From NCBI RefSeq assembly GCF_002788215.1, contig NZ_CP024845.1:3268023-3332022 (forward strand): a stretch of 64,000 bases of DNA, given 5' to 3'. Source of the stretch: Halohasta litchfieldiae. Lineage in GTDB: Archaea; Halobacteriota; Halobacteria; Halobacteriales; Haloferacaceae. The notes beneath the pieces are model-generated. The model had not been told where the DNA came from. It saw only the letters and a program-made list of their open reading frames with translations, and made no database searches. The translations under genes and the position numbers were made by a program. Shown piece by piece: positions 17,434 through 26,482 of this stretch; position 1 is the first letter of the stretch, and each line of letters starts with the position of its first letter.

Positions 17434-19323
17434 TCAGTCGACGGCCTCGACACCGGTGATCTCGAACCGCGCCCCGCCTTCGGTACCCGTCGTAATCCGA
17501 ATCTCCCAGCCGTGTGCTGCGACGATCTCGTCGACGATACTCAGTCCGAGGCCGGTACCATCGTGGGATGTCGAGTAACCCCCCTCGAACACGGTCTTGC
17601 GGACGTCCTCAGGGATGCCGGGCCCGTCGTCTTCGATATAAAAGCCGTCGTCGAGATCGCCGAACGTGACCTGAACGTTCTCCCCGCCGTGCTCGACAGC
17701 ATTGCGGATGAGGTTCTCGAACAGTTGTCGGAGTCGCGTTTTGTCTGCGTCGACCCTTCGGTCGGTTTGGACCGACACGGTCGCCTTCTCGGTCGGGACG
17801 GTCTCCCAACACTGCTCGACGAGCGTCCGGAGGTCGATGGTCGAGCGTTCGCTGATGGCGTTTTCGGTCCGACTCAGCAGGAGGACGTCGTCGATCAGCG
17901 TATCCATCCGTTCGACCGCGGCCTGTACGCGGTGGAGTTCGGAGACATCGCCAGTTTCGACAGCTATGTCGACGTAACCCTCGATAATGCCGAGTGGGTT
18001 CCGCAGGTCGTGGGAGACGATGGAGGCAAACCGCTCCAACTGCTCGTTTTGTTCGTGGAGCTGTTCGGTCACCTGTCGGCGCTGGAGTTCGTAGCTCACC
18101 CACCGACTCATCAGGTCGACTAAGGTTTCTTCCCAATCGGAGAACTGGCCGTTTTTCGTCTCGGTGCCGTAGAAACAGAACGTCCCGTACACCTCGTCGT
18201 CGACGAAGACTGGCGCGCCGAGATAACATCCGATTCCCCACTCGGCGAACCCAGCGCGGTCGGTCTCGTCGGGGGCATCGCGTTCGACATCTCCCAATAC
18301 GACCGTCCGTTCGGTGCTGGCGGCGATCTCGCAGTTGGTGGCCGACACCGGTACGACGTCACCCTCCTGAATACTGTCGTCGTCCGATGCGACGATCTCG
18401 AAGGTGTAGTCGTCGCCGTCGATCTCCGACAGCGTGCCGTACTGGGTGTCGAGTTCCCGTCGCCCGAGTTCAAGCAATTTCCGGACTTGCTGGTCGAACG
18501 AGTGGTCTCGATCCGAAATGATGTCGTGCATCTCCCGCAGGACGCGCTCGCGGTTGTGTCGTTCGGTGACGTCCTGAACAGCGCCGCGAAGCGTCTCGAC
18601 GGTCCCGTTTTCGACGGCGGGCACGCCTTGGACGCGGAGCCAGCGAACCTCGCCGTTGGGCCGCACAAACCGAACGTCGACGTCGAACGGCTCGCCGTCG
18701 GTGAGTGCCTCGTCGACTGCGCTCGCAATGATCGGTCGATCCGCCTCGTGATAGAAGTCGAGAGCCTCCTCCAGCGGTGGCTCTTCGTCGCCCTTGACGC
18801 CGAGGATGTCGAACAGGTGGTCGGTCCAAAACACCTCTCTTGTTTCGGTGTCGATCTCCCAGCCGCCGACGTCGGCGATGCGCTCGGTTTTGGCGAGCAG
18901 ATCCGTGGTACGTTGGAGTTCGCGTTCCCGCTTGTGGTCGGCCCGGTACTGCTCGACGAGGTCGACGATCCGGTCGAGGAGCGCCTGTTTTTGGTCCGTA
19001 TGCAGATACTCCGAGACATCCGCCGAGATCGCGTCCTTAGCGAGCTTCTCGCTGCCGCCATCAGTCCGGAGGATGAACGGCAGCGAGGGGTAGTCCTCGC
19101 GGACGGTTTCGAGCAGCTCGATCCCATCAATGTTCGGCAGGTCGTGATCGACGACGATACAGTCGACGTCGCCGTCGACCAGCTGTTGGTGGCCCTCGGC
19201 ACTGCTCGTGGCTGTCTGTATCTCGATAGGCGGGTCCGATTCGGCGGCCGCCCGAATCAACTCGGCGAGGCTGGAGCCATCGGTAACGTGGAGGACTCGA
19301 ACTGGCTTCACAGCCTCTGACAT
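17434..19323 (-). CDS. Hybrid sensor kinase: receiver-like, PAS, GAF, histidine kinase
   Basis: The protein is about 629 residues. The N-terminal receiver-like domain (to ~120) keeps a central acidic site in DCIVVDHDLPNIDG. A PAS domain follows (WEIDTETREVFWTDHLFDIL, ~150-260), then a GAF domain (~280-415) ending near YGTFCFYGTETKNG. The kinase has phosphoacceptor H in VSHDLRNPLG near 434, N box LIRNAVEHGG and G boxes DDGPGIP and TGLGLSIV. It has no membrane helix. The start at 19323 has TTTATCC about 30 bp upstream; an ATG four codons earlier is the alternative. It converges on menB with 6 bp between the stop codons. Confidence 0.92.
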   Translation of the reverse strand: MSEAVKPVRVLHVTDGSSLAELIRAAAESDPPIEIQTATSSAEGHQQLVDGDVDCIVVDHDLPNIDGIELLETVREDYPSLPFILRTDGGSEKLAKDAISADVSEYLHTDQKQALLDRIVDLVEQYRADHKRERELQRTTDLLAKTERIADVGGWEIDTETREVFWTDHLFDILGVKGDEEPPLEEALDFYHEADRPIIASAVDEALTDGEPFDVDVRFVRPNGEVRWLRVQGVPAVENGTVETLRGAVQDVTERHNRERVLREMHDIISDRDHSFDQQVRKLLELGRRELDTQYGTLSEIDGDDYTFEIVASDDDSIQEGDVVPVSATNCEIAASTERTVVLGDVERDAPDETDRAGFAEWGIGCYLGAPVFVDDEVYGTFCFYGTETKNGQFSDWEETLVDLMSRWVSYELQRRQVTEQLHEQNEQLERFASIVSHDLRNPLGIIEGYVDIAVETGDVSELHRVQAAVERMDTLIDDVLLLSRTENAISERSTIDLRTLVEQCWETVPTEKATVSVQTDRRVDADKTRLRQLFENLIRNAVEHGGENVQVTFGDLDDGFYIEDDGPGIPEDVRKTVFEGGYSTSHDGTGLGLSIVDEIVAAHGWEIRITTGTEGGARFEITGVEAVD

Positions 19324-19443
19324 ATATCCACCCACTCGTACCAGAGGGATAAACTAGACGGCTTAGCCATCAGTTATGTAACACCATCGTGCCGTTTGAG
19401 TCTGTGAGTTACTCTCGAACCAGCTCCGAACATCGGATAGTTC

Positions 19444-19899
19444 ATGTTTTCTCGACTACAGTACGATAGTATGGGTTTCCGAGAGGGACTGTCGACTGAC
19501 ACTGACAGTGTGTGGCTCCCCGCGATTCTCGCAGGGGTCGTCTCAATGCCGGTGACTGTCGGGCTTCACTCGCAGCTGTCGACGTTCTCCTACGGTGCCG
19601 TTTCGCTTGTCGGACTGGCCGTCGGCTACTACTACCGTGATCGGTCGACGCTGGGAATCCGCGTCGGCACCCGAATGGGACTCGTCGGCTCGCTGCCGGT
19701 GCTGTGGCTGTACGGTGGCTTTCTCGACCCGCTCACGAGCGGAATCGGGTCGGGGCTGACCGTGGCGTCGCTCGTCGAAACAGTCCAAATTCTGGGCTTC
19801 TTTTTGCTCGCTATCGGGATTTCGACCGTCATGGGACTGGCCGGGACGGTCATGGGGATTCAAATCGGCCGAGATGCCCCGTCGACCGAGGCGTCCTGA
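19444..19899 (+). CDS. Four-helix membrane protein (DUF5518-like)
   Basis: The 151-residue protein has four hydrophobic segments (about 25-45, 50-65, 80-97 and 118-143) and glycine-rich turns. It resembles small haloarchaeal multi-helix membrane proteins grouped as DUF5518, but I am not certain of the number. An in-frame ATG at 19471 (MGFREG) is an equally good start. The next gene on the same strand has its own TATA box. The function is unknown. Confidence 0.7.
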   Translation: MFSRLQYDSMGFREGLSTDTDSVWLPAILAGVVSMPVTVGLHSQLSTFSYGAVSLVGLAVGYYYRDRSTLGIRVGTRMGLVGSLPVLWLYGGFLDPLTSGIGSGLTVASLVETVQILGFFLLAIGISTVMGLAGTVMGIQIGRDAPSTEAS

Positions 19900-19907
19900 C
19901 AAACACA

Positions 19908-19915
19908 TTTATATT
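19908..19915 (+). promoter_or_regulatory. TATA box of the MaoC-like gene
   Basis: TTTATATT is 20-27 bp before the ATG at 19935. This fixes the start there, although the reading frame is open much further upstream through the previous gene. Confidence 0.65.
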
Positions 19916-19934
19916 GGCTCTCGTACAGTTAGCT

Positions 19935-20387
19935 ATGACCGGTCGCTACTACGAGGCATTCACGGAGGGCGAGACGATCCACCACGAAAAGCGCCGGACG
20001 ATCTCGGAAAGCGACAACCAGCGGTTCTGTGATCTGACGATGAACCAACAGCCGCTTCATTTGGATGCCGCCTTCGCCGCGGACTCCGAGTTCGGCGAAC
20101 GCGTCGTCAACGGCCTCTACACCCTCTCGCTGGCGGTCGGACTCACGATCCCGGAAACGACCGACGGAACCATCGTCGCCAATCTCTCCTACGACAATGT
20201 CGACCATCCTGCGCCGGTATTTCACGGCGATACGCTCCGGGCGCAGTCGACGGTCACCGAGAAACGCGAGACGAGTGACGGCGACCGCGGCGTCGTCACA
20301 ATGAGAGTCGAGGTGTTTCGGGTTGGCGACGAGGAACTGGTTTGTTCGTTCGACCGCACGGTGCTGTCGCTGATGCGACCGGAGTGA
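19935..20387 (+). CDS. MaoC-family (R)-specific enoyl-CoA hydratase-like protein
   Basis: The 150-residue protein has a single hot-dog fold. The family segment SDNQRFCDLTMNQQPLHLDAAFA carries an Asp-x(4)-His arrangement like the catalytic pair of MaoC hydratases, and GERVVNGLYTLSLAVGL forms the central helix. Such enzymes hydrate or dehydrate acyl-CoA thioesters. The substrate cannot be inferred, and no carbon-pathway genes are adjacent. The TATA box at 19908 gives a leaderless start. Confidence 0.85.
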   Translation: MTGRYYEAFTEGETIHHEKRRTISESDNQRFCDLTMNQQPLHLDAAFAADSEFGERVVNGLYTLSLAVGLTIPETTDGTIVANLSYDNVDHPAPVFHGDTLRAQSTVTEKRETSDGDRGVVTMRVEVFRVGDEELVCSFDRTVLSLMRPE

Positions 20388-20450
20388 GGACGGTTCAACG
20401 CCGAGTACAGTCTGCGGTACTATTTTCCCAGTTCACTCGAACTGACCCGT

Positions 20451-21155
20451 ATGAGCACTGAACAATCCCCACCCGTCGACGACTCCGCCGCGGAAACTGC
20501 GGTCGATCTCGACTGGCTGACCCTCGACGATGGCGAGGAGGTCCTCTGGGCGAGCACGCCACACAAAAGCAGCCTCGTCCCGGCGCTCCTCATCGGAGTT
20601 CCGCTCTCGCTGGTCCTGATCGGGATTCCGATCCTTGTCGGCTCATATCTGACCTACAAGAACTCCAACTTCGTCGTGACCACGCGCGGCCTCTACCGGA
20701 AGCAGGGAATCCTCTCCCGCGACGTCAAACAGATCGGTTTTGATAAAGTTCAGAACATCTCCTACAGCCAGACGGCGGTCGGCGCTCGACTGGGATACGG
20801 CTCGGTCGAGATCAGCACCGCCGGCAGTTCGGGTGTCGAACTCCGATTCCAGAACATTCCGAACCCATCCGGGGTCCAAGAGCTCATCTCCCGAGAGATC
20901 GAGCGCCGCGAGGGCTCCAGCCGAGACGAAGACGGCGACGTCGACGCCGTCCTCGACGAGATTCTGGCCGAACTTCAGGGCATTCGCCAGGCACTCGACC
21001 AGCAGCCCGACACCGAGGCTCCACCGGCCATCGGCACAGAGACGGCCAGTGGAACGCCCGAAACCGAGGACAGCCACCCACCGGTCGACGCAGTCGACGG
21101 GGACGACAGCGACCCCATCGAGCCAGCGATCACCGAGCCAGCCGACGACCAATGA
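20451..21155 (+). CDS. PH-domain (YdbS-like) membrane protein, first of a pair
   Basis: The 234-residue protein has a two-stranded start (DDGEEVLWASTPHKSS), a hairpin of membrane helices at ~45-70, then a bacterial-type PH fold (NFVVTTRGLYRKQGILSRDVKQIGFDKVQNISY in two parts) to ~155. A long acidic, Pro-rich tail follows. The tail is unusual for the family and probably disordered in the cytoplasm. Its stop overlaps the start of the next PH-domain gene by 4 bp (ATGA), so the two are translationally coupled. Bacterial YdbS/YdbT pairs have a similar organisation. Confidence 0.88.
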   Translation: MSTEQSPPVDDSAAETAVDLDWLTLDDGEEVLWASTPHKSSLVPALLIGVPLSLVLIGIPILVGSYLTYKNSNFVVTTRGLYRKQGILSRDVKQIGFDKVQNISYSQTAVGARLGYGSVEISTAGSSGVELRFQNIPNPSGVQELISREIERREGSSRDEDGDVDAVLDEILAELQGIRQALDQQPDTEAPPAIGTETASGTPETEDSHPPVDAVDGDDSDPIEPAITEPADDQ

Positions 21156-21700
21156 GCGACGACTGGCGCTGGCTTGGGGAGTCCGAAACCGTCGTCTGGG
21201 AGGGTCGACCGCGGCTGACGACGATCCTCGGCAGCGTTGGTGCTGGCCTCGTCGTGCTTGCGGCGGCGGTCGTCCTCGCGGCGACCGTCGACACACGATT
21301 GGCCCCCCTCGGTCTGCTGGCGGTTCCGATCCCGATTTGGGCGTATCTCCGCGTCCAACACACCACTTATCTGGTGACGAGCCGGGGGATCTGGGTCAAA
21401 ACCGGCGTGCTGGGACGGTCAGTCCGGCGAACATCGCTCTCGAAAGTCCAAAACACGGCCTACCAGCAGTCGGTCCGTGGCTCGCTGTTCGGCTACGGCA
21501 CGGTCACTGTCGAGGTGGCTGGTGGCGACGATATCTACTTCCGGCGCATCTCAGACCCGCGGATGGTCCAAGAGGCGATCAACGACCAGCGAAAAGACGA
21601 CGGCGAGTCGACGCTGCCCGGCAGCCCCGACCAGTGGCAGGCCGTGCTGTCGACGGTGCGTGAGGTCCGCGAGCGGTTCGACAAGCGAGCGAGGACCTAA
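21152..21700 (+). CDS. PH-domain (YdbS-like) membrane protein, second of a pair
   Basis: The 182-residue protein has the same layout as its upstream partner without the tail: SETVVWEGRPRLTT, two membrane helices (~28-65) and a PH fold (TYLVTSRGIWVKTGVLG, then LSKVQNTAYQQSVRGSLFGYG). The 4-bp overlap with the upstream gene implies they are made together and probably form a complex. It converges with the CDF transporter at 22626-21715. Confidence 0.88.
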   Translation: MSDDWRWLGESETVVWEGRPRLTTILGSVGAGLVVLAAAVVLAATVDTRLAPLGLLAVPIPIWAYLRVQHTTYLVTSRGIWVKTGVLGRSVRRTSLSKVQNTAYQQSVRGSLFGYGTVTVEVAGGDDIYFRRISDPRMVQEAINDQRKDDGESTLPGSPDQWQAVLSTVREVRERFDKRART

Positions 21701-21714
21701 CTGTGAGGCCCTGA

Positions 21715-22626
21715 CTACAGTGAATCGCCTTCGACGGCCTCTTTCCACTCGCCGAGACCCGACGGGTCAAGATGAATGTGGGCATCACCGACCTCCTTGA
21801 CCGCTCTGAGACTGTCGACCAGTTCACTCTCCAAATCGTGGGCCTCGCGGATCGTCATCTCGCCGTCGACCTCGACGTGGACCTCAACTTCGAGGACGGT
21901 CCCATCGTAAAACACCGTCAGATCGTGGAGTCCCTCGACACCGGGGTGGGATTTGATTCGCTCTCGAATCTCGTCGCGTTTCGCTCCCGTGGGTGCGGCC
22001 CCGACCAGATAGTCGAGGTTCTCCCGGCCGATGTCGACGCCCTGATAGACGACCAGCAGGCTCACCAGTCCCCCGGCGATGGAATCCAAAATCGGGTAGC
22101 CGATGAGCACGCCGAGGACGCCGATGATCGCGGCGACCGTGGTGTAGAGGTCATTGAGACAGTCCGCCGCTAGCGCCGCCAGTGCCGTCGATCCAAGGCT
22201 CTCGTTTTGGCGCATGGTGTACCAGTAGACCAGATACATGTCGACCAGCGCAAACGCCAACGCGCCCAGCAAGAGGTAGCTGAACCGCACGCCGGTCCCG
22301 CCCTCGATGATCCCCTGTGTGGACTCGTAGAGCAGGTTCAAACCCAGAAGAACGATCACCGCCCCCACGAACAGCGCGGTCAGTGGCTCGATTCGCTCGT
22401 GACCGTGTGGGTGACTGTCGTCGGGATTGTCGTAGGAACTGCTGCCCCAGACGAGGACGACGACGCTGGCAACGAGGTCTGCTACCGAGTGGGCCGCGTC
22501 GGCCACGAGGGCCACCGAGCCGAACGTAACCCCGGCAGCACCTTCGACAACGATTTTGATCGCATTGCCAAGCACGTTTGCCCACGACGCACGCGAAAAC
22601 CGCTTTTTGGCGTCGTCGACATCCAT
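21715..22626 (-). CDS. Cation diffusion facilitator (CDF) metal exporter
   Basis: The protein is 303 residues. Six membrane helices are followed by a cytoplasmic domain. Helix 2 carries the metal-site pattern ALVADAAHSVADL (D...HxxxD form), and helix 5 carries a second site (AALAADCLNDLYTT). HPHGHERIEP is the His-rich loop of the family. The C-terminal ~90 residues form the dimerising domain (GVEGLHDLTVFYDGTVLEVEVHV in two parts). CDF proteins export Zn2+, Mn2+ or similar ions by proton exchange; the metal is not determined. The ATG at 22626 is preferred to a TTG eight codons upstream. Confidence 0.92.
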   Translation of the reverse strand: MDVDDAKKRFSRASWANVLGNAIKIVVEGAAGVTFGSVALVADAAHSVADLVASVVVLVWGSSSYDNPDDSHPHGHERIEPLTALFVGAVIVLLGLNLLYESTQGIIEGGTGVRFSYLLLGALAFALVDMYLVYWYTMRQNESLGSTALAALAADCLNDLYTTVAAIIGVLGVLIGYPILDSIAGGLVSLLVVYQGVDIGRENLDYLVGAAPTGAKRDEIRERIKSHPGVEGLHDLTVFYDGTVLEVEVHVEVDGEMTIREAHDLESELVDSLRAVKEVGDAHIHLDPSGLGEWKEAVEGDSL

Positions 22627-22717
22627 ATCCTCCCTTGCGGAAAACAACACTTCACTGTTCGGATTTCCCGACTCAAAGCGGGTTCTTTGTGGTGTCTATC
22701 GCTGTTTTCGATCCGAT

Positions 22718-23917
22718 CTAATTCTTCTCGGTTGACTCCATCGTTGCCTCGCGGTCGACCACCGAATCGTCGTCGACCGTTCGGTGACCGACCGTGCGCT
22801 GTGGGAACGGAATCGAGATCGATTCGGTGTCGAACCGTGCTTTGACGTTCTCGACGACCGAGGCGGTCGCCCGCCAGCGTTTCTGTGGGGTTGGCGGCGA
22901 GATCCAAAACCGGATGTCGAGATCGACCGCCGAGCCGCCGAAGCTGACCGGAAACACCTGTGGGTTCGGATTCCCGTCGACGAATGTTGATTCCTCGACG
23001 GCCTCGCGGGCGATCTCGGCGGCCCGATTCGGATCAGCCTCGTAGTCGACGCCGACCTCGACGTGAATACGAAGCTTGCCATCACGGCTCCGGTTGATGA
23101 CTGCCTGCTCGCCGACGTTGTCGTTCGGAATGACGACGTGTTCACCGTCGAAGTTCCGGAGGTGGGTGTTCATGATCGTGATCTGGGTAACGATTCCTTG
23201 GTTGTCGCCAACTTGGACCCAGTCACCGATCTCGAACGGCCGCGAAAACATCAGGACAAAGCCGGCGATCAGCGAGCCGAGGGTCTGTCTGGCGGCCATC
23301 CCGACGACGATACCGAGGAACCCTGCGCCAACCAGAACCCCACCGATCTGGATATCCCACACGCTGAGCACCCCGATGCTGATGACCACGATCAGCGCGA
23401 CCTGTCCAACACGGGTGAGGATCTGCTCTTGATGGGCCGAGATGTGGCTCGTGTCGGTAGTGAACTCGCTGATGACGTCCTGAAGGACGTTGTTGCCAAG
23501 CGCAGCCAAGATGAAAAGAACCGCTGTAATGACGATCCGGGTTGCGGTCGGAATCGCTGTCTCCAACACCCCGATCAGCCACCACGCTACGTCGACCAGC
23601 CCCCACACGATCAGTAGCGCGATAATGGTTATGAGGAACAACAGGAGTTGGACAGTCTTGACCACCACCGTGAGGATTTGTGGCAGCGGCACCACGTCCT
23701 CAACGAGTTCGACACCGTCGGCGACCCTGTCACCGAACTTCTTGCGGGTCCAGTCGGCAGTTAGTCGTCGACTCTGATTGACAAGCCTCGGAAGTGCGAC
23801 CCCAGCAGCGCTCACTGCGACGATTAGAACCGCCAGACTGACCGCGATCTGAATTTCCGTCGACACGAAGTCCCCCAACATGGACTCCAGTTGTGTTACA
23901 ACTGCAGAAATCTGCAT
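22718..23917 (-). CDS. MscS-family mechanosensitive channel
   Basis: The protein is 399 residues. N-terminal helices lead to the pore-lining helix and beta domain typical of MscS: VGMAARQTLGSLIAGF, FSRPFEIGDWVQVGDNQGIV and IPNDNVGEQAVINRS. Such channels open under membrane tension and release solutes on osmotic down-shock, which suits a halophile. The C-terminus is long and charged. The start at 23917 is preceded directly by GGAGGT and has a TATT-rich stretch about 30 bp upstream; a longer start at 23974 is less likely. Confidence 0.92.
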   Translation of the reverse strand: MQISAVVTQLESMLGDFVSTEIQIAVSLAVLIVAVSAAGVALPRLVNQSRRLTADWTRKKFGDRVADGVELVEDVVPLPQILTVVVKTVQLLLFLITIIALLIVWGLVDVAWWLIGVLETAIPTATRIVITAVLFILAALGNNVLQDVISEFTTDTSHISAHQEQILTRVGQVALIVVISIGVLSVWDIQIGGVLVGAGFLGIVVGMAARQTLGSLIAGFVLMFSRPFEIGDWVQVGDNQGIVTQITIMNTHLRNFDGEHVVIPNDNVGEQAVINRSRDGKLRIHVEVGVDYEADPNRAAEIAREAVEESTFVDGNPNPQVFPVSFGGSAVDLDIRFWISPPTPQKRWRATASVVENVKARFDTESISIPFPQRTVGHRTVDDDSVVDREATMESTEKN

Positions 23918-23989
23918 ACCTCCGATTTTCACTATAGACTCAAAATAATACTGATACACTGGCCCATCAATCACCGCCCAGACAGTGGC

Positions 23990-25780
23990 CTACAGCACTG
24001 TTCCGTGTTTTTTCTCGGGAAGCGATTTCTCGACATCCGCGTAGAACGCAAAGCGGTCGACCAGTTCCTGTCGAAGCTGGCTTGGTGGCACGATCTCGTC
24101 GATGACGACCTCGCTGGCCATTCGGTGGATGTCGATCTGTTGGCGGTACTGCTCGCGCAGTTCGGCCTCGCGTTCGGCCCGTTTTTCGGGGTCGTCGATC
24201 TCGGCCAACTGTCTGGCATACACGGCATTGATCGCGGCCTCCGGACCCATGATAGCGATCTCGCCGGAGGGAAGCCCAATGACGCTCTCGGGATCGTAAG
24301 CTGGGCCACCCATCGCGTAAATCCCCGCGCCGTAGGCCTTCCGAACGATGACGGTCTGTTTCGGCACTGTTGCCGAGGAGGTCGCGTAGATGAGCTTCTT
24401 GCCAGCCTCCAGAATCCCTTCCTTTTCGACCTGCGAGCCAGCCATGAATCCCGGTGTGTCACAGAGGTAGAGCAGGGGAATCTCGTAGGCATCACAGGTC
24501 CAGATGAAGGAGGCGGCCTTCTGGGCCGAGTCGGGGAAGATGGCCCCTGATCGATGGCTGGGCTGGTTGGCGACGACGCCCGTGGGTCGACCATCGATTC
24601 GGACAAAGGCAGTCACGATTTCGGGGCCGTATTCGGGTTTGAGTTCAAGGATCGACCCGGCGTCGGCGATGCGTTCGATCAGGTCGTGGACATCGTAGGC
24701 TTTGTTCGGCGCACTCGGGATCAGTTCGTCGATCCCCTCGGGGTCCCGTTTTGGCGGTTTGGGTGGGCTTTTGGGTGGTTTTTCGCCCGCCTTGTCGGGG
24801 AGGTAGCCAATGAGTGTCGACACGAGTTCGCGTGCGTGTTCCTCATCACGGGCGATCAGATCCGCCGACCCGGAGTGTTTGGCGTGAATCTCCGGGCCGC
24901 CAAGTTCGTTCATCCCGATATCCTCGCCGGTGACCATCTTCACCATTCGGGGCGAGGCAATCGCCAACGCGGCCATCCCCTCGACCATGATCGTGAAATC
25001 GGCGAACACCGGGGTGTAGGCCGCGCCGGCGATACACGGTCCATACAGCACGCAGATCTGGGGCACTCGTCCCGACAGCATCGAGTGGTTGTAGTAGTAT
25101 TTCCCGATTCCCTCGCGGTTGGCGAAAAACCCGGTCTGTTGGTCGATTCGTCCACCGGAGGAGTCCATCAGATACAGCACGGGTTTGCCAGTTTTGAGTG
25201 CCCGTTGTTGCATCCGGAGGAACTTTTCGACGCCGCGTTCGGCCATCGACCCCGCCTTGACGGTAAAATCGTTGGCCATGAAATGCAGGTCCCGACCTTC
25301 GAACGTCGCTGCACCAGTAATCAGCCCATCGGCGGGGAGGCGATCCGAGTCGTCGACTGACTCCTCCTCGTCGCTTTCTTTGCCGTCTTCATCATCCGCG
25401 TCGACCGCGGGACTCTCGGGATGCCACTCGTCGAAGGCAGCGAATGTGCCATCCTCGAATCGGAGCCGAGAGTCGGGAGCCTCATCGCCAAACCACAGTT
25501 TCAGCCGGTCTCGAACGAACAGTTTCCCCTGTTCGGGGAGTCGATCTTTGTACTTTTGCGGGCCGCCCTGCAGGATGTCCTCGATCTCCGCCCGAATGGC
25601 CGCCTCGCGGTCGGTCGGGCCGAGATCGTCGACGAATGGATACTCGGGTTCGCCCGTCGCCGCTGGCTCACTGTCCTCGCCGATATACACCGAGATATTG
25701 GTCCCGAGATGGGTCGACAGCGCACTCGCAATCGCCGAGGCTTCGTCCGCCGTGGCTCCCTCGCCGATATAGACTTTCAT
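23990..25780 (-). CDS. Acyl-CoA (acetyl/propionyl-CoA) carboxylase carboxyltransferase subunit
   Basis: The 596-residue subunit transfers carboxyl from biotin to an acyl-CoA. Both crotonase-like halves are present: GGRIDQQTGFF and YGPCIAGAAYTPVFADF in the first, PGFMAGSQVEKEGI and AYGAGIYAMGG in the second. Two things are odd. Residues 1-40 form an extra small domain (KVYIGEGATADEASAIASAL) that resembles the separate epsilon/PccX subunits of other acyl-CoA carboxylases. A Lys/Pro-rich linker (KPPKSPPKPPKRDPEG) joins the two halves. No biotin carboxylase subunit is next to it. Acetyl- versus propionyl-CoA specificity is unresolved. Confidence 0.9.
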   Translation of the reverse strand: MKVYIGEGATADEASAIASALSTHLGTNISVYIGEDSEPAATGEPEYPFVDDLGPTDREAAIRAEIEDILQGGPQKYKDRLPEQGKLFVRDRLKLWFGDEAPDSRLRFEDGTFAAFDEWHPESPAVDADDEDGKESDEEESVDDSDRLPADGLITGAATFEGRDLHFMANDFTVKAGSMAERGVEKFLRMQQRALKTGKPVLYLMDSSGGRIDQQTGFFANREGIGKYYYNHSMLSGRVPQICVLYGPCIAGAAYTPVFADFTIMVEGMAALAIASPRMVKMVTGEDIGMNELGGPEIHAKHSGSADLIARDEEHARELVSTLIGYLPDKAGEKPPKSPPKPPKRDPEGIDELIPSAPNKAYDVHDLIERIADAGSILELKPEYGPEIVTAFVRIDGRPTGVVANQPSHRSGAIFPDSAQKAASFIWTCDAYEIPLLYLCDTPGFMAGSQVEKEGILEAGKKLIYATSSATVPKQTVIVRKAYGAGIYAMGGPAYDPESVIGLPSGEIAIMGPEAAINAVYARQLAEIDDPEKRAEREAELREQYRQQIDIHRMASEVVIDEIVPPSQLRQELVDRFAFYADVEKSLPEKKHGTVL

Positions 25781-25892
25781 ACATAGCGTTGGACTGCCGA
25801 ATTGTTAATGGTTTAGTATGAAATAAGCGTAGCCGGGCGGCTCACGGGGTATAAAAACGAGTTTCGGCGAGAGAGTACGGTCGTCGAGTCGA

Positions 25893-26357
25893 CTACTCTT
25901 CGTCGTTGAGATCGAGTTCGAACTGTTCGTTTTCGGCCACTGCGTTGAGGACGACACTCGTGTTGGATTCGCGGATGTCGACGTCGGTCAGCAGTTCCTT
26001 GATCTGGCTGTTCATGCCATCAGTGTCGGTGAACTTGCCGATTGCGATGATGTCGTAGTCGCCGGTGACTTCGTAGACGCTGACCATCTGCTTTTGCTCG
26101 CGCAGGCGGTCTGTGATCTCCGGGAGCGCACTCCCCTCGACTTTGAGGTGAATCACTGCGGTGACATCGTAGCCCAGCGCATCGTAGTCGACGATGGGTG
26201 TATAGCCGTTGACGACCCCTTCGGCCTCCAGATCCCGAAGGTGGTTCGAAACTGTCGTTACGGAAACGTCGAGTTCCTCGCCGAGGCTTCGCAGACTGGC
26301 CCGACCGTTCCCGAGTAATGCATTGATCAACTTGGCGTCCAAGTTTTCGTACGTCAT
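25893..26357 (-). CDS. lrp: Lrp/AsnC-family regulator
   Basis: The 154-residue protein has an N-terminal helix-turn-helix ([20 protein letters not shown]) followed by an alpha/beta ligand-binding domain of the RAM type ([16 protein letters not shown]). It is divergent from glnA across a short promoter region. The same lrp/glnA arrangement is known in other haloarchaea, where Lrp acts on glnA and amino-acid genes. It probably senses glutamine or another amino acid and controls both genes. Confidence 0.93.
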   Translation of the reverse strand: MTYENLDAKLINALLGNGRASLRSLGEELDVSVTTVSNHLRDLEAEGVVNGYTPIVDYDALGYDVTAVIHLKVEGSALPEITDRLREQKQMVSVYEVTGDYDIIAIGKFTDTDGMNSQIKELLTDVDIRESNTSVVLNAVAENEQFELDLNDEE

Positions 26358-26445
26358 TACAGTTCACGACTCACCGGGGGCATTAGAATTTTACGAATAT
26401 CCAATTTCTCAGTTTTCGCGGGGTACTTGCACTAAGCGATAAGAT

Positions 26446-26453
26446 CTTTATAC
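26446..26453 (+). promoter_or_regulatory. TATA box of glnA in the lrp-glnA divergent region
   Basis: CTTTATAC lies 30-37 bp before the glnA ATG at 26483. The 125-bp gap shared with lrp is the likely site of Lrp binding. Confidence 0.65.
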
Positions 26454-26482
26454 TGGCAGTGATTGGTCCAACTGTCTACAAC

